From the NCBI GenBank assembly GCA_964458555.1, contig CAYWJH010000084.1:1-14038 (forward strand): a DNA stretch of 14,038 nt, written 5' to 3'. The translations under genes and the position numbers were made by a program. Numbering within the stretch: position 1 is the stretch's first letter; every line of letters begins with the position of its first letter. The stretch comes from SLST01 sp964458555. GTDB taxonomy: Bacteria; Spirochaetota; Spirochaetia; DSM-27196; SLST01. This document shows positions 1 to 7,626 of this stretch, in pieces. The notes beneath the pieces are model-generated. The model searched no databases, was not told where the DNA came from, and worked only from the letters and a program-made list of their open reading frames with translations.

Positions 1-2291
1 TACGATTCGGCGGGTACGCCTTCTTCGGCTTCGCCGGAAAGCGAGAGCTCGGCCGATCCGGCGAGCGCGTCGAGGTCCCATGCGAGCGAGCCGGTGCCCT
101 CGAGCGCGGAGTACGGGTCTTCGTAGGCGAGCGTCGCGAGTCGCGCGCCCGAGGGAGAGAAGGTACCGGAGAGCGAGACGGCCGCGTACGGTACCGGACC
201 GTACGGGATGCCGGAAGCGGTAAGCCGTGCGACGTTCACGCTCCAGTCGTCGCGTGAGAAGAAGAACCCGTCGGCGGCGAAGCCGAGCCTGCCCGGCTCG
301 CCGGTCCCGTCGCCGGTGGCGACCGGAAGCGGAATGTCGCCGCTCGCCCGGAAGACGATCTCGTCGCGCTCGCCGAAGTAGAAGCGCGCGTCGACGTCGT
401 AGAGGCCGCTGATCTCGAGGCTGTTGTCTGGTTCGAGCCGCCCGGCGAACTCGTAGGGGATACCCTCGACGACGACGTCGCTCGTGAACCGGACCGCCCC
501 GCTCGATTCGATCGCGGCGGTAAAGTCGCCTCGACCGTCGTAGCCGTCGTAGCTCGCGGTCAGGTCGCGCACCTCCACGGCGCCGTCGTCGTACTGGAGC
601 GAGAAGGCGACGTGGTCGGAGCGGCGGGAGGCATCGTAGGCGTAGAACAGCGGTACGTCGAGGAAGAGCCCGTCGGTGAGGTCGAGCTCGAACCGCGTGT
701 CCACGACCATCGCATCGGGCAGCAGCGAGAGATCCGGCACCTCGATACCCGGGACGACGGCTCGCTGCAGGTCGACGAGGCGGCTCGGTTCGACGCGCCG
801 GGCGTCTACCCGGGCGCGAACGAGCGCACCGTCGGCCGCGTGCGCGGTCACCACCTCGAGCCGGGAGGCACCGTCGTCTCCCATCTCCACGGTGAGGTCC
901 GCCGTGGGGTTCTCGCCGAGCGTCACGCTCCCGGCGATGCCGCGAATGCTCGACCCGGCGTAGCGGAACGAGCCGGTGGCGATCTCGACCGTGTCGCCCG
1001 ACGATCGCAGCCGCGCGGTCAGCGTCAACGGGTCGATCCCGCCGTAGGTGAGGTCGCGAATCGCGAGCTCGCCGCTCGGCCGCATCGGGTCGAGCTGGAC
1101 CGCGCCCCGGTAGGTCGCCGTACCGAGCGCGGTTTCGTAGCGCAGCTCGTCGATCTCGACTCCGCTCGTATCTCCGTCGAAGCGCAGCGTCAGGTCGCCG
1201 GAGGGCACCTCCTCGATCCCTTCGAGCCGGGTCAACAGCGAGCCACCGAAGGAAAGCGTATCCGGGGTAAGCGTCGCGCTCGCCTGTCCGCGGAGGGGGA
1301 GCGCGAGGTACTCATTGAGAAGGTCGTACTCGCCCTCGAGCGTTACGAGCTCGCTCAGCCGATACCCACCGGCGAGCAGGCGGGCGTAGAGCTCGCCGGT
1401 CTCGTCGATGTAGCGCACGTAGATGTCGATCGGATCGCGGTTTCCGACGTTGCGCACCTCGAGAGTCCCGTCGGAGAATCGCACCTGCAGTACCTGCCCC
1501 CGTACCGTGGCTACGTCGCTGCGCAGCACCGGAACCGCGACCTCCAGGAGCGTCTCTCCAGAGGCCACGTTCACCGTACCGGAGGCCTCGATGCGGCCGG
1601 TCACCCTCGATACGGGGAGGCTTTCGGGCGTGTCGGAGAGTCGCACATCGCCCTGCCACCGCACATCGACCGTTTCGTCGGCAAGCGTCGTCGTGAAGAA
1701 GAGCCGCTGCATTTCGAGCAGGCCCAGAGACGACCGGACGCGCAGCTCGATGTTGCGGCCGCTGACGACGACGTCGTCGGGGAGGATGTCGGCGAGCGTG
1801 GTCCGGGGGACCGAATCCTCGGCGCTTCCTTCGGTCTGCTCGCGCGCGCGGGAGCGTGCAGCCGCCTCCTGCTGGCCGAGCAGGTCGGCGACCAGCGACG
1901 TGAGATCGCTGTCATGGCGCGTGTCCACCGTGATGGACGTGTTCTCGATGCGGATTTCGGAAAACGCCTCCGCGTAGCGGCCCTGGAGCAGCCGTACCGG
2001 GCGATAGTAGATGCGCACACGTTCGACGGTCAGGAGGTCTGCGGGTTCGGCCTCGGTCCCGTGGATGGTGAGGTCGTTGACGCTGAGGTAGCGCAGGATC
2101 GACGGTGAGATGCTCGCGTAGGAGACCTGCCGGCCGAGCACGTCCTCGAGCTGCTCTACGGCCTGTACCCTGATCTGCGCAAATCGGCGCTCCAGCTCGC
2201 CCCGGACGGGACCGAGGATCAGGATGATCGCGGAGAGCAGGAGGACGACCGCCGTGATCCGGACGGCCAGGCGCACTATGGGCCTTTTCAA
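1..2291 (-). CDS. TamB/AsmA-like envelope protein, N-terminal part (runs off the left edge)
   Basis: The minus frame is open from a TTG start at 2291 to the window edge with no stop, giving about 763 codons and no C-terminus. The start begins LKRPIVRLAVRI and is followed by one hydrophobic segment (about residues 9-27), a signal anchor. Next come an amphipathic stretch and VSYASISPSILRYLSVNDLT, the kind of N-terminus seen in AsmA/TamB/DUF490 proteins. The rest is a long run of alternating polar/hydrophobic beta strands (such as GRIEASGTVNVASGETLLEV) with no enzyme motif, typical of the beta-groove proteins proposed to bridge inner and outer membranes for lipid transport or outer-membrane protein assembly. 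TTG is preferred because a purine-rich AAGGTGGTGAAG lies upstream; an in-frame GTG at 2276 is the alternative. It is divergent from tmk. The family call rests on architecture only, but the reading frame is solid. Confidence 0.72.
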   Translation of the reverse strand, partial: MKRPIVRLAVRITAVVLLLSAIILILGPVRGELERRFAQIRVQAVEQLEDVLGRQVSYASISPSILRYLSVNDLTIHGTEAEPADLLTVERVRIYYRPVRLLQGRYAEAFSEIRIENTSITVDTRHDSDLTSLVADLLGQQEAAARSRAREQTEGSAEDSVPRTTLADILPDDVVVSGRNIELRVRSSLGLLEMQRLFFTTTLADETVDVRWQGDVRLSDTPESLPVSRVTGRIEASGTVNVASGETLLEVAVPVLRSDVATVRGQVLQVRFSDGTLEVRNVGNRDPIDIYVRYIDETGELYARLLAGGYRLSELVTLEGEYDLLNEYLALPLRGQASATLTPDTLSFGGSLLTRLEGIEEVPSGDLTLRFDGDTSGVEIDELRYETALGTATYRGAVQLDPMRPSGELAIRDLTYGGIDPLTLTARLRSSGDTVEIATGSFRYAGSSIRGIAGSVTLGENPTADLTVEMGDDGASRLEVVTAHAADGALVRARVDARRVEPSRLVDLQRAVVPGIEVPDLSLLPDAMVVDTRFELDLTDGLFLDVPLFYAYDASRRSDHVAFSLQYDDGAVEVRDLTASYDGYDGRGDFTAAIESSGAVRFTSDVVVEGIPYEFAGRLEPDNSLEISGLYDVDARFYFGERDEIVFRASGDIPLPVATGDGTGEPGRLGFAADGFFFSRDDWSVNVARLTASGIPYGPVPYAAVSLSGTFSPSGARLATLAYEDPYSALEGTGSLAWDLDALAGSAELSLSGEAEEGVPAES

Positions 2292-2306
2292 AGAAACTTC
2301 ACCACC

Positions 2307-2333
2307 TTGATCGTCACCTCTCCACACTATAGT
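2307..2333 (+). promoter_or_regulatory. Candidate promoter for tmk
   Basis: A -35-like TTGATC (2307-2312) is followed after 15 bp by a good -10, TATAGT (2328-2333); reading the -35 as CTTGAT gives 16 bp. Transcription would begin near 2340, giving a leader of about 29 nt that includes the purine-rich AAAAAGGCGG just before the GTG start of tmk. The spacing is short, so the -35 is only moderately supported. Confidence 0.45.
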
Positions 2334-2335
2334 GT
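2324..2335. repeat. 12-bp perfect palindrome ACACTATAGTGT in a divergent spacer
   Basis: The sequence equals its own reverse complement, so TATAGT, a good -10 hexamer, occurs on both strands (2328-2333 plus, 2331-2326 minus). It lies almost midway between the TTG start at 2291 and the GTG start at 2369, so either transcript would have a leader of roughly 28-29 nt. No clear -35 is seen for the minus direction. It could be a bidirectional -10 or an operator over the promoter. Confidence 0.5.
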
Positions 2336-2368
2336 ACCACAGCAGATGCACCGGAAAAAGGCGGTTTC

Positions 2369-2995
2369 GTGAACGGCAGGCCGAACCCGTTGAAGGGTTT
2401 CGTGGTATTAGAAGGAATTGACGGCTCGGGAACGACGACGCAGATGCGGCTGCTTGCCGAGCGGCTTCGCGGTACCGGCCGGCGCGCGTGGCTGACGAGC
2501 GAGCCCACCGAGCGGCCTCTGGGTCTCGTCGCGCGTGGTATCCTCTCCGGCGAGTTCGCGGTATCGCCGGAGACCGTCGCCTACGTGTTTGCCGCCGACC
2601 GGTGCGACCACCTCACCTCGCCCGGCGGGATTCGCGACCACCTCGCCGGCGGGGAGATCGTCATCTGCGACCGGTACACGTACAGCTCGCTCGCCTATCA
2701 GGCGATCGACGCCGAGGAGTCGCTCGTCGCCTCGCTCAACGAGCGGTTCGACGACCCCCAGCTCGTCATCTTTCTCGACGTGCCGGTGGACGTGGGCGAG
2801 CAACGGCTCGCAAATCGACCGCACAGGGAGATCTACGAACGGCTCGAGTACCAGAAGCACGTCCGCGCCCGCTACCTCGAAATCCTTCGGCGTGCGGGCG
2901 AGAGATCGACGGTCGTGATGATCGACGCCACCGCCGCCGAGGAGGAGATCGCCGGAAAGATCTGGCGCGCGCTCGAAGAGGCGTCGATACTCTAG
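2369..2995 (+). CDS. tmk: Thymidylate (dTMP) kinase
   Basis: Phosphorylates dTMP to dTDP with ATP, an essential step of dTTP synthesis in the cytoplasm. The 208-residue product has normal family length. Motifs in order are a P-loop region FVVLEGIDGSGTTTQ (11-25), the dTMP-binding DRY motif in ICDRYTYSSLAYQ (99-111), the strand QLVIFLDVPVDV (131-142), and an Arg-rich LID at about 147-163 (RLANRPHREIYERLEYQ). The start is GTG at 2369, chosen because FVVLEG needs it and AAAAAGGCGG precedes it. Oddity: the Walker A lysine (usually GxGKT/S) is Thr22, read directly from codons gga-acg-acg-acg. The rest of the protein looks intact and typical, so it is probably functional. It is followed 2 bp later by a secreted hypothetical gene and is probably co-transcribed with it. 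Confidence 0.93.
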   Translation: MNGRPNPLKGFVVLEGIDGSGTTTQMRLLAERLRGTGRRAWLTSEPTERPLGLVARGILSGEFAVSPETVAYVFAADRCDHLTSPGGIRDHLAGGEIVICDRYTYSSLAYQAIDAEESLVASLNERFDDPQLVIFLDVPVDVGEQRLANRPHREIYERLEYQKHVRARYLEILRRAGERSTVVMIDATAAEEEIAGKIWRALEEASIL

Positions 2996-2997
2996 AC

Positions 2998-3606
2998 ATG
3001 AGCCGATTCGTCCGCATCTTCGCGCTGGCCGTGCTCGTCGCGGTCATCGCCGTCGAGGCGCAGGCGTACCGTCTGATCTACAAGGAACAGCTCTACGAGC
3101 TCAACCACCAGCAGCTCTCCATGTATCCGGAAGACTACGCGGCGAATATCGCGTGGCTCGAGCGCGCGCTCGACGCCGACTTCGCCAACCCGCTCTACGC
3201 GCTCGCCGAGATCGAGACGCCGCGCGAGTGGGAATACTACCGAAACCTCTTCTGGATGCATCTCAACCTGCACCTCGTCGACCAGTACCTTGGCTGGGCG
3301 GCGGGCTACATGAAGTTCGACGCCTACTTCTACAACCACCCGTGGCGCGAGGACAACCTGGAGAGCCTGCTGCGCGCAGAGAACCTCTTTTCGCTCGCGC
3401 GCTACTACTGGCAGGAAGCCATTCACTGGAGCTCCCAGGCCGCGAACTTCCCGTGGCTCAACCTCGAGGAGGTTCAGGCGTGGGAGGACCAGAGCTGGAG
3501 GATCGAGCACGGCGAGCTCGACTACGGCGCGATCATCGAACGCCACCAGCAACGCCTCGAGCGCGTCCGCGCCGAGTTCCAGGCGATGGACGAGTCGACG
3601 TACTGA
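2998..3606 (+). CDS. Secreted, aromatic-rich hypothetical protein
   Basis: I do not recognise this family. The 202-residue product opens with a classical signal peptide: basic SRFVR, a hydrophobic core (about 7-19) and a likely AQA cleavage site before Tyr23. No lipobox Cys is present, so it is probably a soluble periplasmic protein. The mature part is rich in Trp and Tyr (for example REWEYYRNLFWMHLNLHL and ARYYWQEAIHWSSQA), contains no Cys, and looks almost wholly helical, possibly a small helical-repeat fold. The C-terminus, ERHQQRLERVRAEFQ, could form a short coiled coil. ATG at 2998 lies 2 bp after the tmk stop, implying co-transcription. A longer open frame from 2488 reads through here, but it overlaps tmk out of frame and would bury the signal peptide. 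The downstream neighbour queA is convergent. Confidence 0.8.
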   Translation: MSRFVRIFALAVLVAVIAVEAQAYRLIYKEQLYELNHQQLSMYPEDYAANIAWLERALDADFANPLYALAEIETPREWEYYRNLFWMHLNLHLVDQYLGWAAGYMKFDAYFYNHPWREDNLESLLRAENLFSLARYYWQEAIHWSSQAANFPWLNLEEVQAWEDQSWRIEHGELDYGAIIERHQQRLERVRAEFQAMDESTY

Positions 3607-3677
3607 TCGAGCTCGTGGGCGCCGACGCGGTCGCGCCGACGGCTGTCCGGCCCCGCGGGTGCCCCTGCCCCGCTTTC

Positions 3678-4766
3678 CTACACGATCAGCATCGCGTCGC
3701 CGTACGAGAAGAACCGGTACCGCTCCCGGACCGCCTCCTCGTAGGCGCGGAGGATCAACCCGCGGGTCGCGAAGGCGCTCACGAGCATGAGCAGCGTCGA
3801 GCGCGGCGTGTGGAAGTTCGTGAACAGCACGTCCACCGCGCCGAAGCGGTAGCCGGGCCGGATGAAGAGGTCGGTCTCGCCGGTAAACGGCTCGAGCCGG
3901 GCTGTGTCTGCGTCCCACGCGCTCTCGAGGGTGCGCACCGACGTGGTGCCCACCGCGAGGAGGCGCTTTCCCGCGGCGCGCGCGGCGTTCAGCCGCGACG
4001 CGGTCTGCGGTGCGAGCTCGCACTCTTCTTCGTGCATGCGGTGGTCGTCGAGGTTCTCCACCCGAACCGGCAGAAAGGTCCCGATCCCTACATGCAGTCG
4101 GACCCACTCGATTCCCACGCCGGACGCCTCGAGCCGGTCGAGCAGGCGCTGCGTGAAGTGGAGCCCGGCCGTGGGCGCGGCGACCGACCCGGGCTCGCGC
4201 GCGTAGACGGTCTGGTAGCGCTCATCGTCGTCGGCCTCGTCGTCCCGGTCGATGTACGGCGGCAAGGGCACGTGACCGTGCTCGGCGAAGTACGACTCTC
4301 CGAGGGGCGAGTCGAACTCGAGGTGAACGAACATCTCGCGGTGGCCCACCACGCGGGCCGTGCGCCCTCCGGGGAAGGCGACCGTGCTGCCCTCGCGCAG
4401 CTTCGACGGGCGCTTGGTCATCGCCTCCCAGCGCGTGCGCGGCCGCGGCGGTGCGGCGATGGCCGCCCGGCCGGCCTCGTCACCCTGTCCCGGCGCGAGC
4501 TCGCGGACGAGGAGGAACTCGCGCTGCTTCCCCCGACCATCGCCGGTGACCCGCCTTCCGTAGAGCCGCGCCTTGCGGACGCGGCTGTCGTTGAACACCA
4601 TCACCGTATCCGGGGAGAGGATGTCCGGCAGATCGGCGACCGTACGGTGCGAGATCTCACCGGTGGCGCGGTCGACGACCATCAGTCGCGACTCGCCACG
4701 CCGATCGCTCGGGTGCTGGGCGATCAGCTCGTCGGGAAGGTCAAAAGAGAAGTCCGTTGTCTTCAC
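3678..4766 (-). CDS. queA: S-adenosylmethionine:tRNA ribosyltransferase-isomerase QueA
   Basis: Transfers and isomerises the ribose of S-adenosylmethionine onto preQ1 at the wobble position of GUN-anticodon tRNAs, forming epoxyqueuosine. The 362-residue product has family length. Family hallmarks are TTDFSFDLPDELIAQHP at the N-terminus, VFNDSRVRKARLYG (57-70), VAAPTAGLHFT (185-195), WVRLHVGIGTFLPVRVENL, HRMHEEECEL, and FTNFHTPRSTLLMLVSAF towards the C-terminus. The start is GTG at 4766, inside the 3' end of ruvB, with a 26-bp overlap in another frame; no good Shine-Dalgarno is visible, so translational coupling to ruvB is likely. It is the last gene of the minus-strand cluster and faces the tmk operon tail to tail. 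ruvB-queA adjacency is a common bacterial arrangement. Confidence 0.96.
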   Translation of the reverse strand: MKTTDFSFDLPDELIAQHPSDRRGESRLMVVDRATGEISHRTVADLPDILSPDTVMVFNDSRVRKARLYGRRVTGDGRGKQREFLLVRELAPGQGDEAGRAAIAAPPRPRTRWEAMTKRPSKLREGSTVAFPGGRTARVVGHREMFVHLEFDSPLGESYFAEHGHVPLPPYIDRDDEADDDERYQTVYAREPGSVAAPTAGLHFTQRLLDRLEASGVGIEWVRLHVGIGTFLPVRVENLDDHRMHEEECELAPQTASRLNAARAAGKRLLAVGTTSVRTLESAWDADTARLEPFTGETDLFIRPGYRFGAVDVLFTNFHTPRSTLLMLVSAFATRGLILRAYEEAVRERYRFFSYGDAMLIV

Positions 4767-5781
4767 GTGGCAAGTCGAGTCCCAGGTGTTCGTAGGCGCG
4801 CGGAGTCGCCACGCGCCCGCGCGGCGTTCGCTTCAGGTAGCCGCGCTGGATCAGGTACGGTTCGTAGAAGTCCTCGAGCGTGTCGATCGCCTCGCCCACC
4901 GAGATCGCGAGCGTCTCCGCTCCCACCGGCCCCCCGCCGTAGGTCGTGATGACGGTCCTGAGGATCGCCCGGTCGTGCTCTTCGAGCCCTTCCGGGTCGA
5001 TGCGCAGGCGTTCCATCCCCTCTTCGACGATTCTCGTCGTCACGCGGCCGTCGCCGAGAACCTGCGCGAAGTCGCGCATGCGGCGGAGGATCCGGTTCGC
5101 CACGCGCGGCGTTCCCCTCGCGCACCGCGTGAGCAGCTCGATCGACTCGTCGTCGACGCGCATCTCGAGGATCGTCGCGCTGCGCCGAATCACGTCGTAG
5201 AGGTCGGCGAGCGAGTAGTAGTTGATCCGGACGGTGATGCCGAAGCGGCTGTAGAGCGGTGCGGCGACGAGCCCCGCCTTGGTCGTGGCCCCGACGAGCG
5301 TGAACGGAGGGATGGGGATCCGGATCGTCCGGGCCGCCGGCCCCTGCCCGATGATCCAGTCGAGCTCGTAGTCCTCCATCGCGATGTAGAGCATCTCCTC
5401 GATCGCCGGCTTGAGCCGATGGATCTCGTCGATGAGGAAGACCGATCCCTCGGGGATCGTCGTGAGTATCCCGGCGAGATCCTTGGGCTTCTCGAGCGCG
5501 GGAGCCGATGTGACCTTGAACTCGCTTCCCATCTCGTGCGCGAGGATGCTCGCGAGCGTCGTCTTGCCGAGCCCCGGTGGGCCGCTGAGGAAGACGTGAT
5601 CGAGCGCCTCCTCGCGCTCCCGCGCGGCCTGCACGAAAACGCCCAGGTTGCGCTTCAGCTCGGCCTGGCCCTGGAACTCGTCGAGTCGCTGCGGTCGCAG
5701 CCTCGTTTCGACGTGGTCGTCGGTGTCGTGGTGCGAGTCGTCCCGGTCTTCGGGGTACTCTTCGCCGTGGAGCACGCTCAT
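4741..5781 (-). CDS. ruvB: Holliday junction branch-migration helicase RuvB
   Basis: Hexameric AAA+ motor that, loaded by RuvA, drives branch migration at Holliday junctions. The 346-residue product shows the usual order: an acidic N-terminal tail, RPQRLDEFQGQ (29-38), Walker A GPPGLGKTT (67-75), Walker B LIDEIHRL (116-123), sensor 1 GATTKAG (164-170, usually GATTRAG), the arginine finger in APLYSRFGI (R179), NRILRRMRDFA, and the winged-helix region EPYLIQRGYLKRTPRGRVAT. The Lys in sensor 1 and the Tyr before SRFG are mild departures from the commonest form. ATG at 5781 lies 15 bp after the ruvA stop. A TTGTCA/TATACT pair directly upstream suggests that, besides read-through from ruvA, it may have its own near-leaderless promoter. 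Its 3' end overlaps queA by 26 bp. Confidence 0.97.
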   Translation of the reverse strand: MSVLHGEEYPEDRDDSHHDTDDHVETRLRPQRLDEFQGQAELKRNLGVFVQAAREREEALDHVFLSGPPGLGKTTLASILAHEMGSEFKVTSAPALEKPKDLAGILTTIPEGSVFLIDEIHRLKPAIEEMLYIAMEDYELDWIIGQGPAARTIRIPIPPFTLVGATTKAGLVAAPLYSRFGITVRINYYSLADLYDVIRRSATILEMRVDDESIELLTRCARGTPRVANRILRRMRDFAQVLGDGRVTTRIVEEGMERLRIDPEGLEEHDRAILRTVITTYGGGPVGAETLAISVGEAIDTLEDFYEPYLIQRGYLKRTPRGRVATPRAYEHLGLDLPREDNGLLF

Positions 5782-5788
5782 CGCGGAC

Positions 5789-5819
5789 AGTATACCTTAT
5801 TCGCCGGAGAGTCTGACAA
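5789..5819 (-). promoter_or_regulatory. Candidate internal promoter for ruvB
   Basis: On the minus strand TTGTCA (5819-5814) is followed after 19 bp by TATACT (5794-5789), a strong -10. Seven bases (gtccgcg) separate the -10 from the ruvB ATG, so the predicted start of transcription falls at or within one or two bases of the start codon. The -35 lies in the 3' end of ruvA. The long spacer makes this only a fair prediction. Confidence 0.4.
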
Positions 5820-6387
5820 TGGCGAGGCGGAAGACCTCCTTCTCGCGCTCGGCCGGCGAGGCGTCGGCGAGCTCGGATGCGAGCTGTGAAACGACCGAGG
5901 CCACTTTCGTCCGGTCGAACCCCATCTCCACGAGCCCGTCGACGAGCTCTGCGTGCGTCGAAACCGCCTCGCCTTCCTCGGCGACGAGCTTGCCTCGAAG
6001 CGTCAGGATCACCTTCTGCGCGGTCTTGCGCCCGAGGCCGGGCAGCCGGACGAGCGCTTCCACGTCCTCGGCCTCGAGCATCCGCACGAGCTCGCTCGGG
6101 CTCGTCGCGGAGAGCAGCCGGATCGCTGCACGGGGACCGATGCCGCTCACGCGTGTGAGCTCGAGGAAGACCCGCCGTTCGTCGACGGTGGCGAACCCGT
6201 AGAGGCGCATCTGGTCCTCGCGATGGTAGAGATGGGTGAACACGCGGACCTCGTCGCGGCTCTCGCTCGAGGCGAGGCGTCGCAGGGTGAAACCCGATAC
6301 CTCGAGCTCCCATTCGACACCGCCTGTGGTCAGGTGGAGGATATTCGGGCCACGGCCGGTTATGGTTCCGCAGAGGCTGTTAAACAT
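5797..6387 (-). CDS. ruvA: Holliday junction DNA-binding protein RuvA
   Basis: Tetrameric protein that binds the four-way junction and loads RuvB. The 196-residue product has family length. Domains are an N-terminal OB fold from MFNSLCGTITG to HREDQMRLYGF (about 1-64), the tandem helix-hairpin-helix region with VSGIGPRAAIRLL (80-92) and LPGLGRKTAQKVILTLRGKL (115-134), and the C-terminal RuvB-contacting domain (about 147-196). ATG at 6387 is preferred over the longer open frame because it gives the canonical N-terminus and is preceded by GCAGGAG at a suitable distance. It overlaps the end of ruvC by 8 bp (the ruvC stop lies within ATGTTTAA), so the two are probably translationally coupled. ruvB follows after 15 bp. 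Confidence 0.96.
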   Translation of the reverse strand: MFNSLCGTITGRGPNILHLTTGGVEWELEVSGFTLRRLASSESRDEVRVFTHLYHREDQMRLYGFATVDERRVFLELTRVSGIGPRAAIRLLSATSPSELVRMLEAEDVEALVRLPGLGRKTAQKVILTLRGKLVAEEGEAVSTHAELVDGLVEMGFDRTKVASVVSQLASELADASPAEREKEVFRLAIVRLSGE

Positions 6388-6877
6388 CGGCAGCACGCTC
6401 CTGCAAGGGACGGTGCGCGAGGTGGCAGATCGCCGCGGCGAGCGCGTCTGCGCTGTGGTCGGGCCGCGGGATCTCCGCGAGGCCGAGCAGGACGCGCACG
6501 AGCTCCTGCACCTGGTGCTTCTCGGCGCGGCCGGCTCCCACGATACTCTGCTTGATCGCCTGCGGCGGGTACTCGAAGGTGGGGATCTCGGCGAGCGAGA
6601 GCGCGAGGTAGACGACGCCCCTCGCCTGCGCGACCGGGATCGCGCTCGTCGCGTTACGCGCGAAGTAGAGCATCTCGACGCCGGCCTCGTCGGGCCGGTA
6701 CTCGCCGATGACAGCCTGTAGCTCGCCAAAGATCGTCCGCAGGCGGCTACCCGTGTCTGTGTTCGCCGGGGTCGTGATCACCCCGTGCTGCACGTACCGG
6801 TACCGCGACCCGTCGAGCTCGACGAGGCCCCAACCGGTCGAGGCGAGTCCGGGGTCGATCCCAACGACGCGCGTCAT
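6380..6877 (-). CDS. ruvC: Holliday junction resolvase RuvC
   Basis: Dimeric endonuclease that cuts Holliday junctions symmetrically. The 165-residue product matches family length. The four acidic active-site residues of the RNase H-like fold are all visible: D8 in VVGIDPGLASTGWG, E68 in AGVEMLYFARN, and D140 and D144 in PRPDHSADALAAAICH. The conserved segment NATSAIPVAQARGVVYLAL is present. ATG at 6877 overlaps the yebC stop as ATGA (4 bp), indicating coupling, and the 3' end overlaps ruvA by 8 bp. A longer open frame extends upstream into yebC but has no family similarity. The yebC-ruvC-ruvA-ruvB order is the classical bacterial one. Confidence 0.97.
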   Translation of the reverse strand: MTRVVGIDPGLASTGWGLVELDGSRYRYVQHGVITTPANTDTGSRLRTIFGELQAVIGEYRPDEAGVEMLYFARNATSAIPVAQARGVVYLALSLAEIPTFEYPPQAIKQSIVGAGRAEKHQVQELVRVLLGLAEIPRPDHSADALAAAICHLAHRPLQERAADV

Positions 6878-7617
6878 TCGTCCGGGTCGAAATCGTCCGG
6901 AATGTCGATGTTCGTCGAGACCGCCTGCACGTCGTCGTGGTCCTCGAGCAGCTCGATGAGCCGAAGCGCCTTGCGCGTACCGTCGGTGTCGAGCGACACG
7001 CGCGCTTCGGGGATCTGCATGATGTCGGCGTTCTCGTGCTCGTAACCGGCCTCCTGCATCGCGTTCAGCACCGACTCGAAGTCCTCCGGTTCGCACGTCA
7101 CCTCGGTTGTCTCGCCCTCGGTCGCCACATCCGAGGCGCCCGCCTCGAGCGCGGTCTCGAAAATCTCGTCTTCGTCGTACTTCTCCGCGTCGTAGGCGAG
7201 GACGCCCTTGCGCGTGAACATGTACGAGACGCAGCCGTTCTCACCGAGGTTTCCGCCGTGCTTGCCGAAGATGCTTCGCACGTCGGCCGCCGTACGGTTC
7301 CGGTTATCGGTGAGACAGTCGACCATGATGGCCACGCCACCCGGGCCGTAGCCCTCGTAGGTGATTTCGGTGTAGTCGACGCCTTCGAGCTCGCCGGTCC
7401 CCTTCTTGATTGCCCGGTCGATGTTGTCCTTGGGCATATTGGCGTCGCGTGCCTTGAGAACGGCGGTCCGGAGCCGGGGGTTCGCGTCTTCATCGCCGCC
7501 ACCCATTCGAGCGGCGACCGTGATTTCCTTGATCAGCTTCGTGAAGAGCTTCCCGCGCTTGGCGTCGGCGGCGCCCTTCTTGTGGCGAATCGTCGCCCAT
7601 TTACTATGTCCTGACAT
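6874..7617 (-). CDS. yebC: YebC/PmpR/TACO1-family protein
   Basis: The 247-residue product carries the unmistakable N-terminus MSGHSKWATIRHKKGAADAK, followed by RGKLFTKLIKEITVAAR and NPRLRTAVLKARDANMPKDN, the centre YEGYGPGGVAIMVDCLTDNR and GGNLGENGCVSYMF, and an acidic C-terminus ending DFDPDE. The family is described variously as DNA-binding transcriptional regulators (PmpR) and as translation factors related to mitochondrial TACO1; which role applies here cannot be read from sequence. ATG at 7617 is fixed by the conserved N-terminus; the longer upstream open frame is spurious. No Shine-Dalgarno is seen, but a TTGACA/TACCGT pair ends 9 nt before the ATG. Its stop overlaps the ruvC start as ATGA. 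Confidence 0.96.
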   Translation of the reverse strand: MSGHSKWATIRHKKGAADAKRGKLFTKLIKEITVAARMGGGDEDANPRLRTAVLKARDANMPKDNIDRAIKKGTGELEGVDYTEITYEGYGPGGVAIMVDCLTDNRNRTAADVRSIFGKHGGNLGENGCVSYMFTRKGVLAYDAEKYDEDEIFETALEAGASDVATEGETTEVTCEPEDFESVLNAMQEAGYEHENADIMQIPEARVSLDTDGTRKALRLIELLEDHDDVQAVSTNIDIPDDFDPDE

Positions 7618-7626
7618 GTGCCGAAA

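Noticed and set aside
612..2108. Plus-strand open frame of 498 codons
   Set aside because: It is the codon-aligned antisense of the TamB/AsmA-like gene. Its product is Arg/Val/Glu-rich with no domain, while the minus frame has a membrane anchor and beta-repeat pattern and is open for over 2.2 kb.
2488..3606. Longer open frame reaching into the secreted hypothetical gene
   Set aside because: Its first 170 codons overlap tmk out of frame and are Arg-rich noise; the signal peptide shows the true start at 2998.
3607..3677. Possible bidirectional terminator between the convergent hypothetical gene and queA
   Set aside because: Only short GC-rich inverted segments (GGCGC...GCGCC) with a long loop and no T-tract are present, so an intrinsic terminator is not supported.
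2992..4107. Minus-strand open frame of 371 codons
   Set aside because: It is antisense to the secreted hypothetical and out of frame with queA; composition is typical of a GC-rich shadow.
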